Assembly (NCBI GenBank): GCA_023389275.1
Contig: JAEWEN010000017.1
Location: 1-60,101 of the forward strand
Direction: 5' to 3'
Length of the DNA stretch: 60,101 nucleotides
Source of the DNA: Bacillota bacterium
GTDB taxonomy: Bacteria; Bacillota; Clostridia; Clostridiales; Caloramatoraceae
Part shown: positions 1 through 7,871 of the stretch, piece by piece
Layout of the letters: each line of letters starts with the position of its first letter
How positions within the stretch are numbered: position 1 is the first letter of the stretch
Translations under genes and position numbers: made by a program
Notes under the pieces: model-generated
Database searches by the model: none
Seen by the model: only the letters and a program-made list of their open reading frames with translations
Told to the model about the DNA's origin: nothing

Positions 1-35
1 CAATCTCTTTTATTTTCCGTAGTAACTACTGTTAT

Positions 36-126
36 TGGCGGAGAGAGTGGGATTCGAACCCACGGTAGAGTCACCCCTACGCCGGTTTTCAAGACCGGTG
101 CCTTAAACCAACTCGACCATCTCTCC
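36..126 (-). tRNA. tRNA-Ser (anticodon UGA)
   Basis: A 91-nt type II tRNA read on the minus strand from 126 to 36, with CCA encoded. The 7-bp acceptor stem pairs GGAGAGA (126-120) with TCTCTCC (46-40) and the discriminator is G. The anticodon stem CCGGT/ACCGG encloses loop CTTGAAA, giving anticodon UGA. The long variable arm and the GGTTCGAATCC T-arm fit serine. It lies 3 nt downstream of tRNA-Glu and probably shares its transcript. Another tRNA may follow beyond the window edge. Confidence 0.96.
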
Positions 127-129
127 AGA

Positions 130-204
130 TGGTGACCCCTAGGGGAATCGAACCCCTGTTACCACCGTGAAAGGGTGGTGTCTTAACCGCTTGACCAAGG
201 GGCC
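130..204 (-). tRNA. tRNA-Glu (anticodon UUC)
   Basis: A 75-nt tRNA with encoded CCA. The acceptor stem pairs GGCCCCT (204-198) with AGGGGTC (140-134) and includes one G-U pair. The anticodon stem CCACC/GGTGG encloses loop CTTTCAC, giving anticodon UUC. The T-arm carries GGTTCGATTCC. It is the first gene after the promoter at 222-250. Confidence 0.97.
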
Positions 205-221
205 AACGTGACTACTCATTT

Positions 222-250
222 ATAATAACATCCTATAAATAATATGTCAA
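222..250 (-). promoter_or_regulatory. sigma-A-type promoter of the tRNA operon
   Basis: On the minus strand a perfect -35 TTGACA (250-245) is followed after 17 nt by -10 TATTAT (227-222). This places the transcript start a few bases upstream of tRNA-Glu. A near-consensus promoter is normal for stable RNA genes. Confidence 0.8.
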
Positions 251-306
251 CATATTTTGAAAAAATTTTTTAAAAAACTTTTTTATTATGTTTTTTTCGA
301 TAAAAC

Positions 307-335
307 TTGATTATATTTCCCTTTTATACTAATAT
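307..335 (+). promoter_or_regulatory. candidate promoter of the thiT leader
   Basis: TTGATT (307-312) and TAATAT (330-335) are 17 nt apart and lie about 30 nt upstream of the TPP aptamer. Neither hexamer is perfect, so this is a plausible but unproven promoter. Confidence 0.45.
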
Positions 336-364
336 TATGAAAGAATAAAATAATTACAACGAAA

Positions 365-454
365 CCGTATGCTAGGGGAGCGATTGCTGAGAGGAAGGAT
401 AACCTTCGACCCTCTAACCTGATCTGGACAATACCAGCGCTAGGGAAGCTATAC
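365..454 (+). ncRNA. TPP (THI-box) riboswitch aptamer
   Basis: The leader carries the conserved TPP aptamer blocks: AGGGGAGC (374-381), GCTGAGAGG (386-394), ACCCTC (409-414), CCTGATCTGGA (418-428) and ATACCAGCG (431-439), then TAGGGAAGC. P1 pairs GTATGCT (367-373) with AGCTATAC (447-454), with one bulge. An optional P3a hairpin, GAAGG/CCTTC (394-398 with 403-407), is present. It senses thiamin pyrophosphate and sits directly upstream of the thiamin transporter gene thiT, as expected. Confidence 0.95.
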
Positions 455-487
455 GCTCCTTCTTTGCACATTTTGTTGCTAAGGAGG
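455..487 (+). promoter_or_regulatory. riboswitch expression platform: possible Shine-Dalgarno sequestering hairpin
   Basis: There is no T-rich intrinsic terminator between the aptamer and thiT. Instead CTCCTT (456-461) is exactly complementary to AAGGAG (481-486), which is the thiT Shine-Dalgarno. CGCTCC (454-459) is also complementary to GGAGCG (377-382) inside the aptamer. This suggests two exclusive folds. Without ligand, the aptamer strand would hold the anti-SD; with TPP bound, P2/P3 would free it to mask the ribosome site. That is an inference from base pairing only. Confidence 0.55.
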
Positions 488-494
488 GCTTAAA

Positions 495-1130
495 ATGAAA
501 TTTTTTGAAGACTTTTCAAAAATCAAACCAACATCAGTTACTTTTATAGTAGCTCTTATACTACTATCATTTCTTTTTTATTATTTTGCAGTAAAAAAAG
601 ATAAAAAATCTTTTACTCCAAAAACTTTAGTTTATGCAAGTATTTGTATAGCTATGTCTTTTGTTCTTTCCTACATAAAACTTTATCATTGGCCTCAAGG
701 TGGTTCTATAACCCTTGCTAGTATGCTTCCTTTAATGATATTTTCATATATTTTTGGAACAAGCAGAGGTATAATGGCAGGTGTTGTATACTCTATTTTA
801 CAGCTTATACAAGACATGTATGTAGTTCATTGGGCACAACTTTTATTTGACTACCCTTTTGCATTTGCAGCTATAGGACTTGCAGGATTTGCTAAAAACA
901 ATCTTTCTTTAGCAGTTCTAATAGGTGGTTTTGGTAGGTTCTTTTTTCACTTTATATCAGGAGCAATATTTTTCGGCTCATATGCACCAGAGGGACAAGG
1001 AGCATTTTTATATTCTTTTATAGTTAATGGACTTATAATAGGTACAGATACATTAATATGCTTTTTAGTTACTTTACTTCCTCCATTTAAATCAGCTGTT
1101 AATGATTTAAAATTAAAAATAACAAACTAA
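495..1130 (+). CDS. thiT: thiamin transporter ThiT (ECF S-component)
   Basis: A 211-aa integral membrane protein with about six hydrophobic segments, the size of ThiT/YuaJ. Recognisable family stretches are YIKLYHWPQGGSITLASM in the first third and GTSRGIMAGVVYSILQ followed by DYPFAFAAIGLAG in the middle. ThiT is the substrate-specific S subunit that binds thiamin and uses the shared ECF energy module (EcfA, EcfA', EcfT), which is not in this window. The ATG follows AAGGAGGG at 481-488. The upstream TPP riboswitch independently supports the substrate. It is monocistronic, with a terminator right after the stop. Confidence 0.95.
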   Translation: MKFFEDFSKIKPTSVTFIVALILLSFLFYYFAVKKDKKSFTPKTLVYASICIAMSFVLSYIKLYHWPQGGSITLASMLPLMIFSYIFGTSRGIMAGVVYSILQLIQDMYVVHWAQLLFDYPFAFAAIGLAGFAKNNLSLAVLIGGFGRFFFHFISGAIFFGSYAPEGQGAFLYSFIVNGLIIGTDTLICFLVTLLPPFKSAVNDLKLKITN

Positions 1131-1137
1131 GTAAAAT

Positions 1138-1166
1138 AAAGGTTATGATAATTCATAACCTTTATT
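1138..1166 (+). terminator. intrinsic terminator after thiT
   Basis: The perfect stem AAAGGTTATGA / TCATAACCTTT has a 4-nt loop and begins 7 nt after the thiT stop. It ends the riboswitch-controlled transcript. Confidence 0.75.
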
Positions 1167-1228
1167 TATGTTTACACGTTAATGTGATAAAATATTATTA
1201 ATTAAATTATGGAAAAGGAGCCTAAAAT

Positions 1229-2419
1229 ATGATATCAAAAAAAATGCAAAGTCTAGTAGCGGCAAGTTCTACTATAAGAGCAATGTTTGAAGAAGGGAAA
1301 AAACTTTCTGCTATATATGGGGAAGAAAATGTATTTGACTTTAGTATAGGAAATCCTAATGTTGAACCTCCTGAAAATATTAAAGTAGCTATAAATAATA
1401 TTCTAAGTGAAGAAAATCCTAACCTTGTTCATGGATATATGAATAATTCAGGATTTGAAGATGTTAGAGATATAATATCTTCTCATATTAATAAAAAAGA
1501 AAATCTTAGTCTTACAAAAGAAAATATCGTTATGACATGTGGCGCTGCAGGTGGATTAAATATAATTTTAAAAACTTTAATCAACCCAGAAGATGAGGTA
1601 ATTACATTTGCACCTTTCTTTGGAGAATATAAAAACTATGTAGATAACTTTGATGGAAAATTCACAGTTATTCCTGCTGACACTGAAAAGTTTCAAATAA
1701 ATTTAGAGCTATTAGAAAGTTCTATTTCAAAATCTACTAAAGCCATTATTATAAATTCTCCAAACAATCCATCAGGAGTTATATATTCAGAAGATACTTT
1801 AAAGTCACTTGCAAGTATACTTGAGAAAAAACAAAAAGAATTTAATACTTCTATTTATTTAATATCTGATGAACCTTATAGAGAAATAGTATATGATAAT
1901 GTTAAAGTTCCATGTATATTAAATTATTATAAAAACTCTTTTATAGGATATTCATACAGTAAATCACTTTCACTTCCTGGTGAAAGAATAGGATATGTTG
2001 TTATAAATAGTCTTATAGATAACTTTTCAGATATTGTTGACTCACTAAATGTTGCAAATAGAATACTTGGGTTTGTAAATGCCCCTTCATTATTTCAAAA
2101 AGTAATTGCTAAATGTATTGATGCAGAAGTAGATGTTAATGTTTATAAGAAAAATAGAGATGTTTTATACAATCATTTAACAAGTATAGGTTTTTCTTGT
2201 ATAAAACCTGAAGGTGCTTTTTACTTATTCCCAAAATCTCCAATAGAAGATGATAAAGAGTTTTGTAATACTGCTAAAAAGTTTAACCTTCTTTTAGTTC
2301 CTGGTTCTGCTTTTGGATGTCCTGGATATTTTAGAATTTCTTATTGTGTATCATATGATAAAATAGAAAATTCTCTACCTGCTTTTACAAAACTTGCAAA
2401 ACTTTATAAAATGATTTAA
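1229..2419 (+). CDS. class I/II pyridoxal-phosphate aminotransferase
   Basis: A 396-aa fold-type I PLP enzyme. Features in order are the N-terminal SIGNPNVEPPE substrate loop, SPNNPSG near residue 177, SDEPYRE with the pyridine-contacting Asp near 213, the PLP-binding lysine in SYSKSLSLPGERIGY near 243, and the carboxylate-binding Arg in YFRISYC near 369. It belongs to the aspartate-aminotransferase superfamily, and the exact amino donor cannot be read from sequence. The ATG at 1229 follows AAAAGGAG with good spacing. It stands alone between two terminators, so context does not help assign a pathway. Confidence 0.88.
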   Translation: MISKKMQSLVAASSTIRAMFEEGKKLSAIYGEENVFDFSIGNPNVEPPENIKVAINNILSEENPNLVHGYMNNSGFEDVRDIISSHINKKENLSLTKENIVMTCGAAGGLNIILKTLINPEDEVITFAPFFGEYKNYVDNFDGKFTVIPADTEKFQINLELLESSISKSTKAIIINSPNNPSGVIYSEDTLKSLASILEKKQKEFNTSIYLISDEPYREIVYDNVKVPCILNYYKNSFIGYSYSKSLSLPGERIGYVVINSLIDNFSDIVDSLNVANRILGFVNAPSLFQKVIAKCIDAEVDVNVYKKNRDVLYNHLTSIGFSCIKPEGAFYLFPKSPIEDDKEFCNTAKKFNLLLVPGSAFGCPGYFRISYCVSYDKIENSLPAFTKLAKLYKMI

Positions 2420-2446
2420 AAAATAGGCTATATAGCCTATTTTTTA
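2420..2446. terminator. bidirectional terminator between the aminotransferase gene and uvsE
   Basis: The palindrome AATAGGCTATATAGCCTATT is flanked by A-runs and T-runs on both strands. It lies between two convergent genes and overlaps the last codons of uvsE. Confidence 0.75.
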
Positions 2447-3406
2447 TTTAAATATAAAACTTGAATCTGATAAAACCTCTATATTTTCTTCACTTTTTAT
2501 TTCCTCAATTAATTTATAAATACTTAAGTCTTTTTTCTTAGACTCAATCATTATATCTATATGTCTTCCGTCGATCTTTTTAGAAATATTTAAAAATCTT
2601 AAAAAATCTACAGAGTTTATATAATCACTATGTGCTCTAAAATCCTTTTCACTTTTAGGACTTGAAAAATGTAATTTAGGAGGACAATTTTGGTTTTCCC
2701 ATGTATTATATATTCTTTTAAGTATTTTATCTAAACTAATACTTGATGGATTACAAAAATCATGATGCACATCTAAAACCATTGGAACTCCTAATTTTTC
2801 CGAAATATTTAATACATCTTCTGCTGTATATATTTTATCATCATTTTCAAGTATTATTTTTTTCTTTATATTTTTATCTAATAATTCAAATCCCTTGTAA
2901 AACCTTTGTATTGCAGAGTCTTTATCACCATACATTCCACCTATATGAAGAACAAGCTTTATATTATCTAATTCCATTAAATCACACATTTTACTGTGAT
3001 ATTCTAAGTCTTTAATAGATGTATGTAATACTTCTTCTTTTAAACTATTTAAAAGAACAAAATGATCTGGATGAAAACTTACTCTTATATTATATTTTTT
3101 TATTGTTTCTCCAAGAGATTTAAAATAAGGCTTTAAATCCTTTTCCCAGTCCCAATTTTCTAATTCCTTATGTGTAGCTAATGGTATAAGCTTTGATGTT
3201 AACCTATACAACTTTACTCCATAAGCATTATTGTACTTTATTATTCTTTCTGTGTTTTTTATATTTTTAATAGCAATATCTAAAAGTCTTTTGTCCCAAA
3301 GGTCTTTATTAATTTTTGATAATGTTTTATAAGTTGTTGTTTTATTTGGAGAGCTATCTTCTAATTTAAGTGCTATAGCTACATATCCAAGATTTACATT
3401 CACCAT
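2444..3406 (-). CDS. uvsE: UV DNA damage endonuclease UvsE/UvdE
   Basis: A 320-aa TIM-barrel endonuclease that nicks DNA 5' to UV photoproducts, an alternative repair route common in spore formers. Family hallmarks are the start VNVNLGYVAIAL, then RVSFHPDHFVLLNS, LVLHIGGMYGDK, PMVLDVHHDFCNPS and PKLHFSSPKSEKDFRAHSDYI, whose His, Glu and Asp residues form the metal site. An upstream extension of 27 codons is open, but the ATG at 3406 has GAGGTGAT right before it, so I use that. It is transcribed alone. Confidence 0.93.
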   Translation of the reverse strand: MVNVNLGYVAIALKLEDSSPNKTTTYKTLSKINKDLWDKRLLDIAIKNIKNTERIIKYNNAYGVKLYRLTSKLIPLATHKELENWDWEKDLKPYFKSLGETIKKYNIRVSFHPDHFVLLNSLKEEVLHTSIKDLEYHSKMCDLMELDNIKLVLHIGGMYGDKDSAIQRFYKGFELLDKNIKKKIILENDDKIYTAEDVLNISEKLGVPMVLDVHHDFCNPSSISLDKILKRIYNTWENQNCPPKLHFSSPKSEKDFRAHSDYINSVDFLRFLNISKKIDGRHIDIMIESKKKDLSIYKLIEEIKSEENIEVLSDSSFIFK

Positions 3407-3456
3407 ATCACCTCTTTTCTCATATATAGTAATTGTCACAAAAATACTTTTATATA

Positions 3457-3490
3457 CTAAAAAACGTGAAGTGTATATACACCTCACGTT
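3457..3490 (-). terminator. terminator of the queG-plsC-nth-vanW run
   Basis: A long hairpin, AACGTGA (3463-3469) with TCACGTT (3484-3490) plus the inner palindrome GTGTATATACAC, is followed on the minus strand by a T-run. It begins 6 nt after the vanW-family stop codon. Confidence 0.85.
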
Positions 3491-3495
3491 AATAC

Positions 3496-4749
3496 TTATC
3501 CTTTGTAGTAATCATTAGATAGTTTTTCTTCTTTTATAAGTTTACCATTTGAATCATAAACTTTTCTATATGCTCTTGATTTTGTTTGTGTTTTTCCTTC
3601 TTTAGGAATTGTTTGATAAACATCTGATATTATTTTAACATCTTTTTTGGCGGCTTTACTTGAACCATATATAGTCATAGTTACACTACTTCCAGATGTA
3701 TATCCTCCAATATATATAGGATATCCTGTTGTATTTTTAAATTTTAAATCTATATAATCTCCAGATATTACAGCATCTCTACTTGCTGGAACATAACTTA
3801 CTCTTAAACTATGTGGTCTTCTTTCAACTATCTCAAGGTCCGCTAAAAGAGCTGCATTGTAAAGCGTACTAGATACTTGACATACTCCTCCACCAAGTCC
3901 TGGAACTAAAGTGCCATTAACAATTGTTGGAGCCTCTGTATAACCACTTGACTTTACTCTAGGTCCCATAGCTTTATTTGTAGAGAAAACCTCTCCTGGA
4001 AGAACAACTGTACCATTTATAGCCTCTGAGGACACTCTAATGTTTCCTACTCTATTTGGATTTGAAGGATTAAATTCTGTTGAAAAGCTTTGAATCTTTG
4101 TGTCTATTTCTTTAAGCATAGAAGCAGTTATTTTAGGCTTTACAACATCAACAGGTATTTCTACTACCTCTTCTTTTTTTTCTGGATTTATAGCTTTTTT
4201 AAGATCTTTTTCTAGTTTTTCTTGATTGACCTTTAATCCATCTTTTCCTTCTGTTACATTAAAAGAACCTGTATAAGATATAGTTGCATCTTTAGCTTTT
4301 TGATCTATTTTTTTAGATATAGCTTTAACATCTTCTTTTATTCTAGTATCATCTGCTAAAAATTTAAGTTCAATTTTTATAGGTTTATTTTTAACTTTAA
4401 ACCTTGTAATTGTTCTTGTAAAAGGATTGCCTCCTTTTCCATAGTCCATAGCAGATTTTACAGCTGCATCTATATCATAACGAGCATTTAAAGATTTATA
4501 GTCTATAACATATGAAAAGTCCTTATAAATTGCATTAATGCTTTTATTTTGAAGCTCGTTATTATATTGTTTTGTTACTTTTTCAGTAGCCTCTTTAGCT
4601 GAAAGATTTCCGACATTTGTTTCGTTAATATAAATTCCTTCGTAAATCTTGTCTTTTGGGGCCAGTTTGTCCATTGTTACTACACCAATCGGAACACTAA
4701 GTATTGCTATAGATAAAATAGCAATTAAAATTTTGAGCTTTTTACTCAT
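3496..4749 (-). CDS. VanW-family cell-wall protein with peptidoglycan-binding region
   Basis: A 417-aa secreted or membrane-anchored protein. Residues 5-25 form one hydrophobic segment without a clear cleavage site. Residues about 60-210 look like the repeat-like peptidoglycan-binding domain that precedes VanW. Residues about 230-345 are the VanW core, with the signature GLGGGVCQVSSTLYNAAL. A charged tail with TIPKEGKTQTKSR resembles a G5-like end. Its exact role is unknown. The name comes from vancomycin-resistance clusters, but solitary copies like this are widespread in Clostridia and do not imply resistance. Its ATG overlaps the nth stop (ATGA), so it is translationally coupled to nth. 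Confidence 0.88.
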   Translation of the reverse strand: MSKKLKILIAILSIAILSVPIGVVTMDKLAPKDKIYEGIYINETNVGNLSAKEATEKVTKQYNNELQNKSINAIYKDFSYVIDYKSLNARYDIDAAVKSAMDYGKGGNPFTRTITRFKVKNKPIKIELKFLADDTRIKEDVKAISKKIDQKAKDATISYTGSFNVTEGKDGLKVNQEKLEKDLKKAINPEKKEEVVEIPVDVVKPKITASMLKEIDTKIQSFSTEFNPSNPNRVGNIRVSSEAINGTVVLPGEVFSTNKAMGPRVKSSGYTEAPTIVNGTLVPGLGGGVCQVSSTLYNAALLADLEIVERRPHSLRVSYVPASRDAVISGDYIDLKFKNTTGYPIYIGGYTSGSSVTMTIYGSSKAAKKDVKIISDVYQTIPKEGKTQTKSRAYRKVYDSNGKLIKEEKLSNDYYKG

Positions 4750-5375
4750 CTTACCCCCTCCTTATTATAGTAATTACAGTATTCTTTTACCACACATTCT
4801 AAGCACTTAGGATTTCTAGAGCTACATATTTTTCTTCCATGCCATATAATATAATGGTGCATATCTGACCACATAGATTTTGGTATGCAGTTCATTAACT
4901 GCTTTTCTGTTTGATCAACATTACTAGCATTTGCAAGACCAATTCTATTAGATACTCTAAAAACATGGGTATCTACAGCTATAGCGTCTTTTCCAAATGC
5001 ATTAGCCATAACAACATTAGCAGTTTTTCTTCCAACTCCAGGAAGGCTAGTTAACTCTTCCATAGTTTCTGGTACACTACCATTAAAATCCTCAACTATT
5101 TTTTTACTTGCATTAATTATATTTTTAGCTTTATTTTTATATAAACCAAGTGACTTGATGTATGGTTCTAGTTCATCTGTAGTTAATTTTGCAAAATCAT
5201 AAGGAGTATTATAAATTTTATAAAGCTTTTCAGTAGCCTTATTAACACTTATATCTGTTGTTTGTGCGGATAACATAGTTGATATTAAAAGCTCAAATGG
5301 AGACTGAAAATTAAGTCCACATCCCATTCCCTGGTATTCTTTAGCTAGCCTTTTTATCACTTCATCTGTACTCAT
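4746..5375 (-). CDS. nth: endonuclease III (DNA glycosylase/AP lyase)
   Basis: A 209-aa base-excision repair enzyme removing oxidised pyrimidines. The helix-hairpin-helix is LPGVGRKTANVV, with the catalytic Lys117. The catalytic Asp135 lies in AVDTHVFRV. The C-terminal [4Fe-4S] loop has the canonical spacing C184-x6-C191-x2-C194-x5-C200. The frame is open for 27 more codons upstream, but the ATG at 5375 has AAGGAG at proper distance and matches the family start. It is four-base coupled to the vanW-family gene downstream. Confidence 0.96.
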   Translation of the reverse strand: MSTDEVIKRLAKEYQGMGCGLNFQSPFELLISTMLSAQTTDISVNKATEKLYKIYNTPYDFAKLTTDELEPYIKSLGLYKNKAKNIINASKKIVEDFNGSVPETMEELTSLPGVGRKTANVVMANAFGKDAIAVDTHVFRVSNRIGLANASNVDQTEKQLMNCIPKSMWSDMHHYIIWHGRKICSSRNPKCLECVVKEYCNYYNKEGVR

Positions 5376-5499
5376 TTTTTCTCCTTTCAAGTTCACGCTT
5401 TCTACAATTATGTATAATTCTCTTCTATAAACTACAATTGTATAATACAACATCAAAATTTCTAATTCAACTACAATTAAGTTACAACTTTTCTTACTA

Positions 5500-6195
5500 T
5501 TATTTATAAAATCCTTTATATTTATCAGGTAATTGATTTGAAATAGATTTCATAATCATATTAAGACAATTATTTGAATACTCTTCTTTAGTTTCTTCTT
5601 TATTATATTTAGGAAGATTAAATGCTTCTCCTATAGATATATTTACATCTGCATGTTGGAAAAACTCTTTTCCCATATCATTATCATCAATAGGCATTAG
5701 CTTTTCTGTACCCCAAAGAGCAATTGGAACTATTGGTACATTAGCTTTTCTAGCAATTAAAACTATACCTTTTTTTCCTTCTATCATTTCACCATTTCTT
5801 GAGCGTGTCCCCTCAGGAAATATAAGAATATTTTTATTGTCTTTTATAGCTTCAATACATTTTTTAAGAGCTTCAACATCTGCACTATTTGCTTTTATAG
5901 GAATTGTATTTACTATTTCAAGTCCTAATTTACTCATTGAAGTTGTGTTTAGCTTTACTCCTGCTACAAAATATGGATTATGATCTTTAAGTATTTTATT
6001 TAATATAAGGCCATCTGCATTACTTAAATGATTACATATAAATATAACAGGTGATTTTATATCTTTTAGATTTTCTTCATTGTGTATTTTTATATTTGCG
6101 TATTTTTTAATACATAAATCTGCAACAACTTTTACACTTGGTTTTGAAATAAATTTTGGTGCTTTTGTAAGTGCTTTTACTATTCCTTTAAACAT
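5500..6195 (-). CDS. plsC: 1-acyl-sn-glycerol-3-phosphate acyltransferase
   Basis: A 231-aa membrane-associated acyltransferase of the PlsC family, forming phosphatidic acid from lysophosphatidic acid. Signatures present are the catalytic HX4D motif NHLSNAD (His56, Asp61), the phosphate-binding FPEGTR (126-131), and NVPIVPIALWGTE further on. The RBS AGGAGG precedes the ATG. It lies 11 nt after queG and is probably in the same transcript, although function does not link them. Confidence 0.93.
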   Translation of the reverse strand: MFKGIVKALTKAPKFISKPSVKVVADLCIKKYANIKIHNEENLKDIKSPVIFICNHLSNADGLILNKILKDHNPYFVAGVKLNTTSMSKLGLEIVNTIPIKANSADVEALKKCIEAIKDNKNILIFPEGTRSRNGEMIEGKKGIVLIARKANVPIVPIALWGTEKLMPIDDNDMGKEFFQHADVNISIGEAFNLPKYNKEETKEEYSNNCLNMIMKSISNQLPDKYKGFYK

Positions 6196-6206
6196 ATTTT
6201 ATCCTC

Positions 6207-7202
6207 CTATAAATCCATTAGTTTTTTCATTGATCTATTAACGTATTTTTGAAGTCTAGGATCCCATAATTTATTTTCTAGAAATTTTATATAGTCTTTA
6301 TTTTTGCTATTCCCCATTGCAACTATTATATTCCTTTGTATGATATATTTTCCTCTCCAAGCTAAAGCATGTACACCATATTTTCTTTTAAATTCTTTAT
6401 TTGTCATTTCAAATATTTCTTTAAAATCTATGTTTATTAAATGCTCATAGGGAATAAACTCTTCAACTTTTGATTTTTCTACTCCTTCATTATATGGACA
6501 TACATCCTGACAAGTGTCACATCCAAATATTCTCAAACCTAGAGTATCCATTTCTTCTTCTGTTAAGTCATCTTTTTTTTGACTTATATATGATAAGCAT
6601 TTTTTTCCATTAACACCTGTAAAGTCTATTGCTTTAGCAGGACATGCTAAAATACATTTATTACAGGACTTGCATAGAGAATGTTTTTCTAAAGAAGGCT
6701 CTAGAAAAAGTGTAGTTACTACTTCCCCTAAGAAAATATATGACCCATGTCTTTCAGTTATTATATTAGTATTTTTACCTTGAAATCCTATTCCAGCTTT
6801 TCTTGCAATTTCTTTATCACATAAAACTCCAGTATCACAAAAAACCTCACACTTTTCATTAAAGTTATTTTCTATATAGTTTTTAATAAGATTAAGTTTA
6901 TCTAAAAGTACTAAATGATAATCCTTACCCATAGTATACTTTGAAACATATGGGTTTTTATAATCTTGATTTTTATATTTGTAAGGAATCCCTATAGATA
7001 TTATACTTTTCGCTCCATTTAGTATATTTTCTATATTAACTCTAATATTCTCATTTTCTTCTTCAAATCCTGATAAAAGATTATTTTCTCTTTTATATTT
7101 TAACCTTTCTATAAAATCTTTTGTAAATAATGTATCAGTAAATCCTATATACTCAATGCCTATACTTTTTGCATAATCTATTATACTACTTTTCTCCTTC
7201 AA
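6207..7202 (-). CDS. queG: epoxyqueuosine reductase QueG (short form)
   Basis: An iron-sulfur, cobalamin-dependent enzyme of about 331 aa that reduces epoxyqueuosine to queuosine in tRNA, the last step of the pathway. It has two ferredoxin-like clusters: CKSCNKCILACPAKAID, and CLSY with CDTCQDVCPYN downstream. YIGFTDT near the N-terminus and CDTGVLCDKEIARKAGIGFQGKN in two parts are family stretches. The C-terminal HEAT region is short compared with the roughly 380-aa Bacillus type. I prefer TTG at 7202, since AAAGGTGG sits 5 nt before it; the GTG at 7211 lies inside that site. Confidence 0.93.
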   Translation of the reverse strand: MKEKSSIIDYAKSIGIEYIGFTDTLFTKDFIERLKYKRENNLLSGFEEENENIRVNIENILNGAKSIISIGIPYKYKNQDYKNPYVSKYTMGKDYHLVLLDKLNLIKNYIENNFNEKCEVFCDTGVLCDKEIARKAGIGFQGKNTNIITERHGSYIFLGEVVTTLFLEPSLEKHSLCKSCNKCILACPAKAIDFTGVNGKKCLSYISQKKDDLTEEEMDTLGLRIFGCDTCQDVCPYNEGVEKSKVEEFIPYEHLINIDFKEIFEMTNKEFKRKYGVHALAWRGKYIIQRNIIVAMGNSKNKDYIKFLENKLWDPRLQKYVNRSMKKLMDL

Positions 7203-7261
7203 ATTAACCACCTTTTAACATAAACTTTATTCTCAATTATAATACAATATTCTATATAAAT

Positions 7262-7298
7262 AAACAAAATAAAAACGAAGCTATAAAGCTCCGTTTTT
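7262..7298 (-). terminator. terminator of cysK-cysE
   Basis: On the minus strand AAAACGGAGCT pairs with AGCTTCGTTTT around a 4-nt loop and is followed by a T-rich tract. The stem overlaps the last codon of cysE. Confidence 0.8.
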
Positions 7299-7847
7299 AT
7301 TTTTATCTTCATATATATAAGTTAACTTTTCTCCCCTGGGGGTTACAACTCTCCCTGGTATACCAACTACAGTAGAGCCTTCTTTTATATCTTTTAAAAC
7401 TACAGAATTAGCTCCTATTTTAGTATTAGATCCTATATTTATAGGCCCTAAAATCTTAGCTCCTGCACCTATCATAACATTATTACCTAGGGTTGGGTGT
7501 CTTTTACCTACATCTTTACCTGTTCCACCTAATGTTACTCCATGGTATATTGTTACATTATCACCAACTTCAGCAGTTTCCCCTATAACTATTCCCATTC
7601 CATGGTCTATAAAAAGTCCTTTTCCTATTGTAGCTCCTGGATGTATCTCAATTCCAGTAAAGCCTCTAACTATTTGTGATATAACCCTTGCAAGTACAAA
7701 CCACTTTCTTTTATAAAGCTTATGAGTAAGTCTATAAAACAAAACTGCATGAAGACCTGGATAACAAAGAACCACCTCTAGCATATTTTTAGCTGCTGGG
7801 TCTTTCTCTAAAACATTTCTAGCCTCTTCCCTAAAAGTCTTAAACAT
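7281..7847 (-). CDS. cysE: serine O-acetyltransferase
   Basis: A 188-aa left-handed beta-helix (hexapeptide repeat) enzyme that acetylates L-serine, the committed step of cysteine synthesis. Seen are the N-terminal helical part, Asp81-His82 in IDHGMGIVIGETAEVGD, His102 in YHGVTLGGTGKD, and hexapeptide turns through IGANSVVLKDIKEGSTVVGIP in two pieces. Length is that of the short Bacillus/clostridial form, which lacks the longer N-terminal domain of the E. coli enzyme. It follows cysK by 24 nt in one T-box-controlled operon. Confidence 0.96.
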   Translation of the reverse strand: MFKTFREEARNVLEKDPAAKNMLEVVLCYPGLHAVLFYRLTHKLYKRKWFVLARVISQIVRGFTGIEIHPGATIGKGLFIDHGMGIVIGETAEVGDNVTIYHGVTLGGTGKDVGKRHPTLGNNVMIGAGAKILGPINIGSNTKIGANSVVLKDIKEGSTVVGIPGRVVTPRGEKLTYIYEDKNKNGAL

Positions 7848-7871
7848 ATTTAACCCTCCCTATATAAAAAT

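Noticed and set aside
286..471. 61-codon minus-strand ORF at the thiT leader
   Set aside because: It is the complement of the TPP riboswitch, without ribosome site or recognisable protein.
3496..4749. Vancomycin-resistance gene
   Set aside because: VanW-family domain only; no vanHAX, vanR or vanS genes are near, and solitary copies are common in Clostridia.
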